18,685 bases of DNA from Frankiales bacterium (GTDB taxonomy: Bacteria; Actinomycetota; Actinomycetes; Mycobacteriales; SCTD01). Below the pieces are notes generated by a model that was not told the DNA's origin, searched no databases, and saw nothing but the letters and a program-made list of their open reading frames with translations. The translations under genes and the position numbers were made by a program. How positions within the stretch are numbered: position 1 is the stretch's first letter; each line of letters opens with the position of its first letter. The stretch lies in assembly GCA_004299215.1 (NCBI GenBank), contig SCTD01000675.1, positions 1-18,685 of the forward strand, given 5' to 3'. Below are positions 1-6,480 of this stretch, piece after piece.

Positions 1-2
1 GG

Positions 3-128
3 TCCCCCCAGGTCTACGGGACCCTGCTCGACGGCAGCCGTCGCGACGGCGGGCACCTGGCCCGGAACGCGCGCTACGACACCGGCTGCTCGTGCATGCG
101 GTACACCGGCGAGCCGTACGTCCCCTAG
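3..128 (+). CDS. C-terminal fragment of an unrecognised protein (5' end outside window)
   Basis: An open frame runs from the window edge to a TAG at 126-128, giving about 41 residues that end in GEPYVP. The tail contains a CSC pair and several Tyr/Arg/Gly residues, but I recognise no family. Support that it is a real gene end comes from the junction. Its TAG sits inside the palindrome CTAG, so it shares bases with the TAG stop of the minus-strand peptidase, and the same arrangement recurs at 10303-10306 between two clear genes. The fragment is short and GC-rich, where chance open frames are common, so the call is tentative. No function is proposed. Confidence 0.45.
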   Translation, partial: SPQVYGTLLDGSRRDGGHLARNARYDTGCSCMRYTGEPYVP

Positions 129-2023
129 CTCGTGTGCGTCGTCACCCACTCGACGACGCGGCGGTTCCAGTCGGCGCGGTGGGACGGCCTGCCGGACAGC
201 ACGAACAGGTGGCTGGCACCGGGGTAGAGCACCAGCTCCACCTCGCACCCCTGGGTGCGCAGCGCCGTGAACCACTGCTCCGCCTGCCCGACCGGGCAGC
301 GGTCGTCGTCAGCGCCGTGGATGACGAGCGTCGGGGTGCGGACGTCGCCGACCCGCGTCAGCGGTGACAGCTCCCGCAGCAGCTCAGGTCCGGTCGTCGC
401 CGTGACGCCGAACTCCATCGGGTCGAGAAGGCCTGCCATGTCGGAGGTCCCGGCGAAGCTGACCAGGTCGACGACGACACCGCCCGGCACGGCGGCCGCG
501 AAGCGGTCGGTCCGCGTGGTCAGCCAGCAGGTCATGTAGCCGCCGTAGCTGTAGCCGGTGACCGCCAGCCGGGCGGGGTCGGCGACTCCCTCCTCGACGA
601 GCGCGTCGACCGCGGAGAGCAGGTCGTCGGCGTCGGCCACCCCCCAGGCTCCGTGCGCCGCCGTCCAGTGCTTCTCGCCGTAGCCGTCGCTGCCCCGGAT
701 GTTGAGGGTGAGCACGGCCCAGCCCTGCGCGGCGAGCACCTGCGAGTAGGCGTGCACCCGGTCGAACGACGGCCCCCACGCGTTGTGCGGCCCGCCGTGC
801 ACGTCGAGCAGCAGCGGCTGCGGTCCGTCGCCGCGGGCGCCGGTCAGCCAGCCGTGCACCTCGACGCCGTCGGGCGCGGTGAAGCGACGCGACCGTGGTA
901 CGGCGATCTCGACCTCGGCGAAGAAGTCCGCGTTGGTGGTCGTCACGCGTCGCGTCCCAGCCGGCTCGACGACGTGCAGGTCGGCGGTGCTGCGCGCGTC
1001 GGCGAGCAGCACGACGAGCGGCTCCGCGGCTGCTCCGCTGACGGTGACGTCCCCTCCCACGAGGGTCGTCACCGTGCCGGCCGGGTCGACCTCGACCAGG
1101 TGGACGGCGCCCTCGTGCCGGACGCAGAACCGCACGCCGCCGTCGGCGGTCGGCTGCGGTCTCGCCCCCGGGTAGCCCGGGCCGCCGACCATCACGTTGC
1201 GGTCGAGGTCGGGCGCGATCCGCTGCGGGACCCCGCCGGCGGCGTCGACGCGGAGCAGGTGGTTGTGCCCGGACGTCAGCGGGTCGGTGCGGCCGACGAG
1301 GACCAGGCTGCGCCCGTCCAGCGCCCACACGGGCGACGACGCGCTCCCCGACCACCGCGTGACCTGCGTGAGCTCGCCACCGGTCACGGGGACGGTGCAG
1401 ACGTGGGTGACGGCGTCGAGGTCGCGCCTGTCGTGCGTGGCGGTGACGAGGGCGAGGCGGCTGCCGTCCGGCGCCCACGACAGGTCGCGGACGACGAGCT
1501 CGCCCTCGGTGAGCCGCGTCGTACCGCCGTCGACGTCGACGAGGTGCGCATGCACGGTCATCGGCCCCAGGCGGCCGGCGCCGTCGGACTTCGACACCAG
1601 CCTCGTGACGACGACCGGGTCGTGCGGCTGGGCGCCGTCGGGGAGCTCGGGCGCCGCGACGGCGAGCCGCGTGCCGTCCGGTGACCAGGCCAGCTCGGTG
1701 GCACCCAGGGGCAGCTCGGTCAGCCGGTGCGGCTCGCCGCCGGCGAGCGGCAGCAGCCACACCTGCGCCGGCCCGTCGGCGCCGCGGAGGAACGCCAGCC
1801 AGCGGCCGTCCGGCGACCAGCGGGGCGAGCGGTCGCCGGGACCCTGCGTCAGAGCGGTGCGCTCGCCGGACGCCAGGTCGACGACGTCGATCGTCGTGAC
1901 GTCCCTGTCCTGCTTGCGGTCCGCCCGGGTCACCACGACGGCGGCCCGCCGGCCGTCGGGGGAGCACTGGGGGTCGCTCAGCGACTCGAGGCCGAGCAGG
2001 TCGTCGATCGTGCACGCGCGCAT
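125..2023 (-). CDS. S9 family peptidase (prolyl oligopeptidase / acylaminoacyl-peptidase type)
   Basis: The product (632 aa) is a two-domain serine peptidase that would cleave short peptides or N-acylated peptides. No signal peptide is visible, so it is probably cytoplasmic. Residues 1 to about 370 form a beta-propeller with repeated PD40/WD40-like motifs (SPDGRR, WSPDGRWLAF, WSPDGTRLAV, WAPDGSRLAL, WALDGRSLVL). The C-terminal part, from about residue 400, is an alpha/beta hydrolase with an HGGPHNAWG oxyanion segment and NIRGSDGYG. The nucleophile is in GYSYGGYMT (Ser about 492), with Asp about 573 in HGADDDRCP and His about 605 in GASHLF, so the triad is complete. I chose the ATG at 2023 because AGGAAGG lies 6 nt upstream and the protein begins MRACTIDDLL, a usual S9 start. 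A longer frame to 2092 lacks such support. It is divergent from the menC-like gene. Substrate class (dipeptidyl versus acylaminoacyl) cannot be settled from sequence. Confidence 0.93.
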   Translation of the reverse strand: MRACTIDDLLGLESLSDPQCSPDGRRAAVVVTRADRKQDRDVTTIDVVDLASGERTALTQGPGDRSPRWSPDGRWLAFLRGADGPAQVWLLPLAGGEPHRLTELPLGATELAWSPDGTRLAVAAPELPDGAQPHDPVVVTRLVSKSDGAGRLGPMTVHAHLVDVDGGTTRLTEGELVVRDLSWAPDGSRLALVTATHDRRDLDAVTHVCTVPVTGGELTQVTRWSGSASSPVWALDGRSLVLVGRTDPLTSGHNHLLRVDAAGGVPQRIAPDLDRNVMVGGPGYPGARPQPTADGGVRFCVRHEGAVHLVEVDPAGTVTTLVGGDVTVSGAAAEPLVVLLADARSTADLHVVEPAGTRRVTTTNADFFAEVEIAVPRSRRFTAPDGVEVHGWLTGARGDGPQPLLLDVHGGPHNAWGPSFDRVHAYSQVLAAQGWAVLTLNIRGSDGYGEKHWTAAHGAWGVADADDLLSAVDALVEEGVADPARLAVTGYSYGGYMTCWLTTRTDRFAAAVPGGVVVDLVSFAGTSDMAGLLDPMEFGVTATTGPELLRELSPLTRVGDVRTPTLVIHGADDDRCPVGQAEQWFTALRTQGCEVELVLYPGASHLFVLSGRPSHRADWNRRVVEWVTTHTS

Positions 2024-2182
2024 GAAGTGCCTTCCTGTGTGGGGTCCATGGAACGCCGCGCGAGACGCGCTCGCCTCGTCGGGGCGGCGCACGCCGGCGC
2101 GCGGTCTTCGTACGACTGCACGACCCGCGACCGCGCGTCATCGGCGAGGATCGAGTCATCACCCGAACGACGGAGGAGTCCC
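2024..2182. promoter_or_regulatory. Divergent intergenic region between S9 peptidase and menC-like gene
   Basis: This 159-bp gap must hold the promoters for both divergent genes. Visible elements are a ribosome binding site for each gene (AGGAAGG on the minus strand, GGAGGAG on the plus strand) and TTCGTACGA at 2107-2115, a near-palindrome that could serve as a regulatory site or include a TACGAC -10-like hexamer. No convincing -35/-10 pair or longer inverted repeat stands out. Confidence 0.4.
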
Positions 2183-3295
2183 GTGAAGGTCACCGCGATC
2201 GAGCTGCGCCGCATCCGGATGCCGCTGGTGTCGCCGTTCCGCACGTCGTTCGGCACGCAGACCTCGCGCGGGGTGCTCCTCGTGCGCGTCGTCACGCCCG
2301 AGGCCGAGGGCTGGGGCGAGTGCGTCGCGATGGAGGAGCCGCTCTACAGCTACGAGGACCTGGAGACGGCGGCGCACGTGCTGCGCAGCCAGCTCGTGCC
2401 GCGCGTGCTGGCGGTCGGTGAGCGGCTCACCGCAGCCCGCGTCGGCCACGTGCTCGAGAAGGTCAAGGGCCACCCGATGGCCAAGGCCGCGCTCGAGCTG
2501 GCGGTCCTCGACGCCGAGCTGCGGGCTGCCGGCCGGTCGTTCGGCGACTCCATCGGCGCGGTGAAGGACACGGTGCCGGCGGGCGTGAGCGTCGGCATCA
2601 TGGACTCGATCCCGGAGCTGCTGGACGCGGTCGACGGCTACCTCGAGCAGGGCTACGTGCGCATCAAGCTGAAGATCGAACCGGGCTGGGACGTCGAGCC
2701 GGTGCGGGCCGTCCGCGAGCGGTTCGGCGACATCGGCCTGCAGGTCGACGCCAACACCGCGTACACCCTCGGCGACGCCCGGCACCTCGCGAAGCTCGAC
2801 CCGTTCGAGCTGCTGCTCATCGAGCAGCCGCTGCCGGAGGACGACGTGCGCGGGCACGCCGAGCTCGCCACGCAGATCCGCACGCCCGTCTGCCTGGATG
2901 AGTCGATCACGAGCGCGCGGTCGGCCGCCGACGCCATCTCCATCGGCGCCTGCTCGATCATCAACATCAAGGCCGGCCGGGTCGGCGGCTACCTCGAGGC
3001 CGTGCGCGTGCACGACGTCGCGCAGGCCAACGGGATCCCGGTGTGGTGCGGCGGCATGCTCGAGACCGGGCTCGGCCGCGCGGCCAACGTCGCCCTCGCC
3101 GCCCTGCCTGGCTTCGTGCTCCCCGGGGACACGTCGGCGTCCGACCGCTACTACCGGCAGGACGTCACGACCGCGCCGTTCGTGCTCGAGGACGGCCACG
3201 TGCGCGTGCCGACCGGTCCCGGTCTGGGTGTCGAGCCGGACCCGGAGGTGCTCGGCTCGCTCACCGAGTCGGTGGAGTCGCTGGCGGTCCGATAG
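2183..3295 (+). CDS. menC: o-Succinylbenzoate synthase / N-acylamino acid racemase (enolase superfamily)
   Basis: This 370-aa enolase-superfamily enzyme belongs to the OSBS/NAAAR branch. Known members dehydrate SHCHC to o-succinylbenzoate for menaquinone synthesis and/or racemise N-acyl (N-succinyl) amino acids. All active-site elements are present: the acid/base pair in IKLKIEPGWD (Lys162, Lys164), the metal ligands Asp189 (VDANTAYT), Glu214 (IEQPL) and Asp239 (CLDES), and the opposite base Lys263 (INIKAGRVGG). The spacing and length fit the Amycolatopsis-type family very closely. The start is GTG at 2183, because GGAGGAG lies 4 nt upstream and the protein begins MKVTAIELRRI. The frame is open further upstream, but that part runs antisense through the peptidase gene. 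No other menaquinone gene is in the window. The neighbour is a peptidase that could yield acylated amino acids, so racemase activity is as plausible as the MenC role. Confidence 0.9.
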   Translation: MKVTAIELRRIRMPLVSPFRTSFGTQTSRGVLLVRVVTPEAEGWGECVAMEEPLYSYEDLETAAHVLRSQLVPRVLAVGERLTAARVGHVLEKVKGHPMAKAALELAVLDAELRAAGRSFGDSIGAVKDTVPAGVSVGIMDSIPELLDAVDGYLEQGYVRIKLKIEPGWDVEPVRAVRERFGDIGLQVDANTAYTLGDARHLAKLDPFELLLIEQPLPEDDVRGHAELATQIRTPVCLDESITSARSAADAISIGACSIINIKAGRVGGYLEAVRVHDVAQANGIPVWCGGMLETGLGRAANVALAALPGFVLPGDTSASDRYYRQDVTTAPFVLEDGHVRVPTGPGLGVEPDPEVLGSLTESVESLAVR

Positions 3296-3299
3296 GGCG

Positions 3300-3641
3300 T
3301 CACGCCCGCAGGACCTTCTCCATCGGTCGGCCCTTGGCCAGCTCGTCGACCAGCTTGTCCAGGTAGCGGATCTGCTGCATCAACGGGTCGTCGATCTCCT
3401 CGATGCGCACGCCGCAGATCGTGCCGGTGATCGACGTGGCCTTCGCGTTGAGCTCCGCTCCGGCGAAGAAGTCCGCGACGGTCGTGCCGGCGGACAGGTG
3501 GTGCTGCAGAGCGGCCTCGTCGAAGCCGGTGAGCCACTCGATGACCTGGTGCAGCTCGGCCGTCGTACGCCCCTTCTTCTCGACCTTCGTCACGTAGTGC
3601 GGGTACACGGACGAGAAGCTCGTCGAGAAGATCCGGCTCAC
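3300..3641 (-). CDS. DUF2200 family protein
   Basis: The product (113 aa) matches the DUF2200 family along its whole length as I know it. It has the N-terminal FSTSFSSVYPHYVTKVEKKGR block, a middle ITGTICGVRIEEIDDPLMQ block, and the C-terminal IRYLDKLVDELAKGRPMEK block. The family is small, soluble and of unknown function, so none is assigned. The start is a GTG at 3641, 9 nt after the stop of the upstream arr-like gene on the same strand, so the two are probably co-transcribed. The Shine-Dalgarno sequence is weak. It converges on the menC-like gene with only 4 nt between the stop codons. Confidence 0.9.
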   Translation of the reverse strand: MSRIFSTSFSSVYPHYVTKVEKKGRTTAELHQVIEWLTGFDEAALQHHLSAGTTVADFFAGAELNAKATSITGTICGVRIEEIDDPLMQQIRYLDKLVDELAKGRPMEKVLRA

Positions 3642-3650
3642 GCGGCGAGG

Positions 3651-4088
3651 CTAGTCCTCGATGAGGTCCCGCCCCTGCTCCCGCAGCCCCCTCAGCGACT
3701 CGAGCATCGCGCCCAGGACCTCGGGGTCGTGGCCCTGCCAGGTGACCACCTCGTCGACGACGCGCAGCGCGTGGCGGGAGCGGTAGGACCGGGTGGGGTT
3801 GCCGGGGAACCGCTTGTCGGTGACGTTCGGGTCGTCCTCGAACGGACCCAGCGGCTCGACCACGTAGATACGGCCCCGGTCCGGGCTGCCGGCCAGCGCC
3901 GTGGCGAGCTCCGCCCCCCAGACCGCTGTCTCCAGCGCCGCGCTGAAGTAGACGTTGTTGGAGGTGCGTCCCTCCTGGAAGTTCGAGCCGTACCCCGGTG
4001 CCAGCTCGTCACCGATCTCGAGCACGGCCTTCGTGCCGTGGAAGAACGGTCCCTCCACGTGCCGGCAGCTGTCGTACGTCACCGGCAC
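3651..4088 (-). CDS. arr: NAD(+)-rifampin ADP-ribosyltransferase (Arr family)
   Basis: The product (145 aa) is the size of known Arr enzymes, which transfer ADP-ribose from NAD+ to the C23 hydroxyl of rifamycins and inactivate them. Recognisable blocks in order are FFHGTKA (His17), GSNFQEGRTSNNVYFS (Tyr47), ETAVWGAELA, GRIYVVEPLGPFEDDPNVTDKRFPGNPTRSYRSR (Asp85/86 region) and a C-terminal GHDPEVLGAM helix. His, Tyr and Asp fall where mycobacterial Arr has its catalytic and NAD-binding residues (His19, Tyr49, Asp84 from memory). The start is GTG at 4088, with GAGGG about 10 nt upstream; GTG at 4082 is an alternative. The frame stays open far upstream through the next gene, but that extension has no Arr character. 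The gene sits 20 nt after the anchored surface-protein gene and 9 nt before the DUF2200 gene, with no mobile-element signs, so it looks like an intrinsic chromosomal copy. Confidence 0.9.
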   Translation of the reverse strand: MPVTYDSCRHVEGPFFHGTKAVLEIGDELAPGYGSNFQEGRTSNNVYFSAALETAVWGAELATALAGSPDRGRIYVVEPLGPFEDDPNVTDKRFPGNPTRSYRSRHALRVVDEVVTWQGHDPEVLGAMLESLRGLREQGRDLIED

Positions 4089-4108
4089 GTGGTCGTGGCC
4101 CTCGCCTG

Positions 4109-5092
4109 TCAGGCCTCGACCTCGGTCAGGTCCCGGGTCATCGCGCGGCCGAGCCACCCGACGACGACGGCGAGCGCCAGGGGCAGCAGGAAGACGCCCG
4201 GGTAGCGGAAGCTCGTGTCGACCACGGCCGCGACCGGCACGACGGGGGCAGCCTGCGGAGCAGGCGCGGGAGCGGCCTCGGGCGCCGTCACCGGCACGTC
4301 GACCGGAGCGGGGGCGCTCAGCGGCGGGGCGTCGACGGTGGTCAGCGCCGGCGGCGGCACGAAGGCCGAGTCCAGCGGTGCCTCGACCGGAGGGACCGGC
4401 TCCTCCTCGATGTCGACGGCTCCACCGACGTACGAGATGGCGGCCGTGATGCGGGCGACCCCCTCGCCCTCCCGGTCCCGACCGGAGAAGGCGACGTGCC
4501 AGGCGTCGGTCACGGCCGGCGCGTCGGCCGGGAGCAGCGCCAGCGCGCCGGGGGCCACGGACTCCTGCCAGATGACGGCGAGCGCCGAGAGGTCGACGGT
4601 GAAGGCGGCCGGCGCGTCGCCCGCGGCGGGCTCGTAGACCGCGTCGACGGAGGCCGCGTTGCAGTCCGGCTCTGGCACGTCGACGAACGAGCCGTCGACG
4701 TCCTCGACGTCGTCGTAGAGCGGGCAGGCGCGGATCCTGGCGGTCTCCGGCGCGCGCGAGCCGTCCTGGGGGCCGGAGGCGATCGGCAGGCGCAGCTGGC
4801 CGCCGGCGGGCTTGGTGCCGGCGGGGAGCGTCGTCAGGTCGAGCTGCAGGACGGTCCGGTCCTCCTCCGCCCCGAGGTTGACGCCGACGTGCAGCGTGTC
4901 CGCGGCGTAGGGCGAGGCCTGCGACGGGCAGCCGACCGGTGTGGCGCAGAGCGGGGAGAAGCGGTACCACGCCTCGGCCGACGGGGCCGTCGTGACGGTC
5001 CCGCTCCCCGCGGCGAGCGCGGCGACAGCCGGACCGAGCGCGGCACCGCCGGCCAGGGTCAGCGCGAGCAGGGCGCGGGTGACGGGACGCAT
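4109..5092 (-). CDS. Secreted, C-terminally membrane-anchored DNRLRE-like surface protein
   Basis: The product (327 aa) has a signal peptide at residues 1 to about 28 (MRPVTRALLALTLAGG then an Ala-rich stretch). It continues with a beta-rich extracellular domain (about 32-225) that resembles DNRLRE-type domains: TLHVGVNLGAEEDRTVLQLDLTTLP, a QLRLPI strand and a closing VARITAAISYVGG strand. A Pro/Ala/Val-rich, acidic stalk (about 226-292) leads to one transmembrane helix (about 298-316) and a short cytoplasmic tail with MTRDLTEVEA. I see no LPXTG motif. Cysteine pairs (49/55 and 123/144) could form disulfides. ATG at 5092 is preferred because it begins the signal peptide. A GTG at 5125 would add 11 non-signal residues and has no visible Shine-Dalgarno sequence. 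It is probably a cell-surface or adhesion-like protein; the domain assignment is by pattern only. It is followed closely by arr and DUF2200 on the same strand. Confidence 0.75.
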   Translation of the reverse strand: MRPVTRALLALTLAGGAALGPAVAALAAGSGTVTTAPSAEAWYRFSPLCATPVGCPSQASPYAADTLHVGVNLGAEEDRTVLQLDLTTLPAGTKPAGGQLRLPIASGPQDGSRAPETARIRACPLYDDVEDVDGSFVDVPEPDCNAASVDAVYEPAAGDAPAAFTVDLSALAVIWQESVAPGALALLPADAPAVTDAWHVAFSGRDREGEGVARITAAISYVGGAVDIEEEPVPPVEAPLDSAFVPPPALTTVDAPPLSAPAPVDVPVTAPEAAPAPAPQAAPVVPVAAVVDTSFRYPGVFLLPLALAVVVGWLGRAMTRDLTEVEA

Positions 5093-5216
5093 GGCCTCAT
5101 TGTCCGCATCTGCGCGGTCGCTCACCAGGGAGGTTCGTACGAAGGCGACCCCGGATGTCTGGCCGGCAGCACAACGCCGACCTGCGCTCCACGGGCTGCC
5201 CCGTCACGGGCTGACC
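5093..5216. other. Intergenic gap upstream of the surface-protein gene
   Basis: This 124-bp non-coding stretch lies between two minus-strand genes and presumably holds the promoter of the surface protein/arr/DUF2200 group. The one clear element is a perfect 10-bp palindrome, TTCGTACGAA, at 5134-5143. I see no strong -35/-10 pair and no convincing terminator hairpin with a T-tract. Confidence 0.35.
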
Positions 5217-5696
5217 TCAGGCGGCGCGCCGGATGACGGTGTCGTCGCCCGGCTCGTCGTCACCGAAGACGGCGAGCAGCGCGTCGACGTCGAGGTCCTC
5301 CTCGTCGGTCTCACCGGGAGCGGTCTGCTGCCGGCGGAGCAGTGCCCACACGGTCTTGCCGTCCTCGTGCAGGTCGACGCCCCAGTCGTGCGCGAGCTGG
5401 GCGACCAGGCGCAGGCCCCGGCCGGTGGTGGCCGTGGTCCCGTAGTCCCGCACGGCGGGCGCACGCAGCGAGCCGTCGGTCACCTGCAGCCGGACCTGCT
5501 CCTCGTGCAGCTCCAGCCGGACGGTGAAGTCGGTGCGGGCGTGGAGCGTGCAGTTGGCGCTCAGCTCGCTGACGAGCAGCGCGGCGGTCCAGCCGGTCTC
5601 CGGGCGGCCCCAGGAGGTCAGGATGCTCTCCACGAAGCGCCGGGCTGTGGGCACGCTGCTCGGCGCTCCCGGCAGCGAGACCTCTGCGTGAGGCAT
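5217..5696 (-). CDS. RsbW/anti-sigma-like ATP-binding protein (GHKL fold, HATPase_c_2)
   Basis: The product (159 aa) is a small single-domain GHKL ATPase of the SpoIIAB/RsbW type that is abundant in actinobacteria. Such proteins usually bind a sigma factor or phosphorylate an anti-sigma antagonist. The N-box is LLVSELSANCTLHA (Glu44, Asn48), the G1-like motif is VTDGSLRAP (Asp74) and the G2-like motif is GRGLRLVAQLAHDWG (about 92-106). The C-terminal tail, from about residue 124, is acidic (ETDEEDLDVD, then DDEPGDD) and is not part of the usual fold. No sigma factor or STAS partner is adjacent, so it is an orphan here and its target is unknown. ATG at 5696 lacks a Shine-Dalgarno sequence but has a -10-like TAGTCT 6 nt upstream, compatible with a leaderless transcript. 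Confidence 0.85.
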   Translation of the reverse strand: MPHAEVSLPGAPSSVPTARRFVESILTSWGRPETGWTAALLVSELSANCTLHARTDFTVRLELHEEQVRLQVTDGSLRAPAVRDYGTTATTGRGLRLVAQLAHDWGVDLHEDGKTVWALLRRQQTAPGETDEEDLDVDALLAVFGDDEPGDDTVIRRAA

Positions 5697-5702
5697 GCCG
5701 TC

Positions 5703-5708
5703 AGACTA
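5703..5708 (-). promoter_or_regulatory. Candidate -10 element (leaderless) for the RsbW-like gene
   Basis: Read on the minus strand, TAGTCT fits the actinobacterial TANNNT -10 pattern and ends 6 nt before the ATG at 5696. That start has no visible ribosome binding site. The spacing is that expected when transcription begins at or next to the A of ATG. No good -35 hexamer is seen at 16-18 nt, so this is tentative. Confidence 0.4.
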
Positions 5709-5752
5709 GGCCGAACGTGGACGGGCAACAGGGCCGAGTGGAGTAACGGCTC

Positions 5753-6340
5753 TCAGTCGTGTCGAGGGCCGCGGCCGGGACCGCCCGTTCGGTCCACCAT
5801 CGTCCCGATCCGCTCCTCGAGACCGGCCTTGCGCTCCTCCGCCTGCTCGGCGGTCAGCCGCCCCGCGGCGACGCCCTTGTCGAGGCGCTCCTCCGCGAGG
5901 GCGACCAGCCGATCGATCAAGGTCTCGCGGGAGATCCCTTCCGCAGCAGCGATCTCGGCCAGCGACTGCCCGTCGTGCCGGGCCTCGTGCAGCTCCTCGA
6001 CCGTGACGCCGGCCGCCTTCGCGATCGCCTCGGCGGCCAGCATGCCGACCCCGCGGCCACCCAGACCGGGTACGTGACCGGGCATGCCCGGCCAGCCCAT
6101 GCCCGGCCCGCCCGGGCCGTGCCCGCGCAACGGTGCGACCTCGGCCAGGTGCTCGGCCACCTTGTCCGCCTGCGCGTCGTTCAGCGTGCCGTCCGACACC
6201 AGGCCCTGCAGCGCCTCCCGCAGCGCCGACAGCCGGCCGTCTCCGGCGGGGTCGGCGCTGGCGACTGCAGGCCCCAGCACGGCTGCTCCGGTCAGCCCCA
6301 GGGCGGCGACGAGCGTCCCGGCGGCGATGGTTCTCCTCAT
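5753..6340 (-). CDS. Exported LTxxQ-motif protein with Gly/Met/His linker (paralog of 8701-9303)
   Basis: The product (195 aa) has a signal peptide (MRRTIAAGTLVAALGL..., cleavage likely after VASA, residue 29). Three alpha-helical modules follow: residues 36-66 (ALREALQGLVSDGTLNDAQADKV), residues 111-150 (GVTVEELHEARHDGQSLAEI then TLIDRLVALAE), and residues 151-178 (RLTAEQAEERKAGLEERI). A flexible Gly/Pro/Met/His-rich linker (about 70-100) separates the first two modules. The LTAEQ at 162-166 is an LTxxQ motif like those of Spy/CpxP/ZraP, and the helical repeats also recall DUF2680-type proteins. I do not claim homology to either. The start is ATG at 6340, with GGGAGGA 5 nt upstream. It is divergent from the response regulator gene, and its promoter carries the same 11-bp repeat found before the regulator and before the paralog. 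The function is probably extracytoplasmic sensing, scaffolding or chaperoning, by inference only. Confidence 0.8.
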   Translation of the reverse strand: MRRTIAAGTLVAALGLTGAAVLGPAVASADPAGDGRLSALREALQGLVSDGTLNDAQADKVAEHLAEVAPLRGHGPGGPGMGWPGMPGHVPGLGGRGVGMLAAEAIAKAAGVTVEELHEARHDGQSLAEIAAAEGISRETLIDRLVALAEERLDKGVAAGRLTAEQAEERKAGLEERIGTMVDRTGGPGRGPRHD

Positions 6341-6371
6341 GGCGTCCTCCCGTGTCTCCCAGTCTGCGACT

Positions 6372-6393
6372 GCTTCCTGTGACGGGGCTGTGA
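6372..6393 (-). promoter_or_regulatory. Candidate OmpR-type operator, left copy (11-bp direct repeat)
   Basis: On the minus strand two adjacent 11-mers read TCACAGCCCCG and TCACAGGAAGC, so TCACAG is repeated at exactly 11 bp. That is the geometry of tandem binding by OmpR/PhoB-family dimers. The site lies 31 nt upstream of the start of the exported protein gene at 6340. Similar repeats precede the response regulator gene (6419-6451) and the second paralog (8598-8619). Confidence 0.6.
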
Positions 6394-6418
6394 GATGCCT
6401 GCGAGTCGGGCAGGCTGC

Positions 6419-6451
6419 TCACAGGAAACTCCCAGGAAGCTGCCAGCCGGG
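6419..6451 (+). promoter_or_regulatory. Candidate OmpR-type operator, central copy (three 11-bp repeats)
   Basis: Three consecutive 11-mers read TCACAGGAAAC, TCCCAGGAAGC and TGCCAGCCGGG, with CAG in phase every 11 bp. The first repeat also forms an exact 9-bp inverted pair (TTCCTGTGA / TCACAGGAA) with the left site. The site lies 29 nt before the preferred response regulator start at 6481, so a bound regulator could affect its own operon. Confidence 0.6.
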
Positions 6452-6480
6452 CGGCTGACCCTTGACGCATGGAGCCCCCG

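Noticed and set aside
653..1684. A 343-codon plus-strand frame opposite the S9 peptidase
   Set aside because: It is the antisense shadow of a gene with an intact catalytic triad and propeller motifs.
384..2162. A 592-codon minus-strand frame overlapping the S9 peptidase
   Set aside because: It is the other frame of the peptidase gene, dominated by Arg/Ala/Pro, with no domain.
4089..4970. A long upstream extension of the arr frame (439 aa in total)
   Set aside because: The extension is Arg-rich antiphase reading of the surface-protein gene. Only the last 145 residues look like Arr, and that is the known family length.
5134..5143. Palindrome TTCGTACGAA, with a nearly identical TTCGTACGA at 2107-2115
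   Set aside because: Both lie in intergenic gaps, but TCGTACG-type strings are also common inside genes in this window. Two short copies are not enough to claim an operator.
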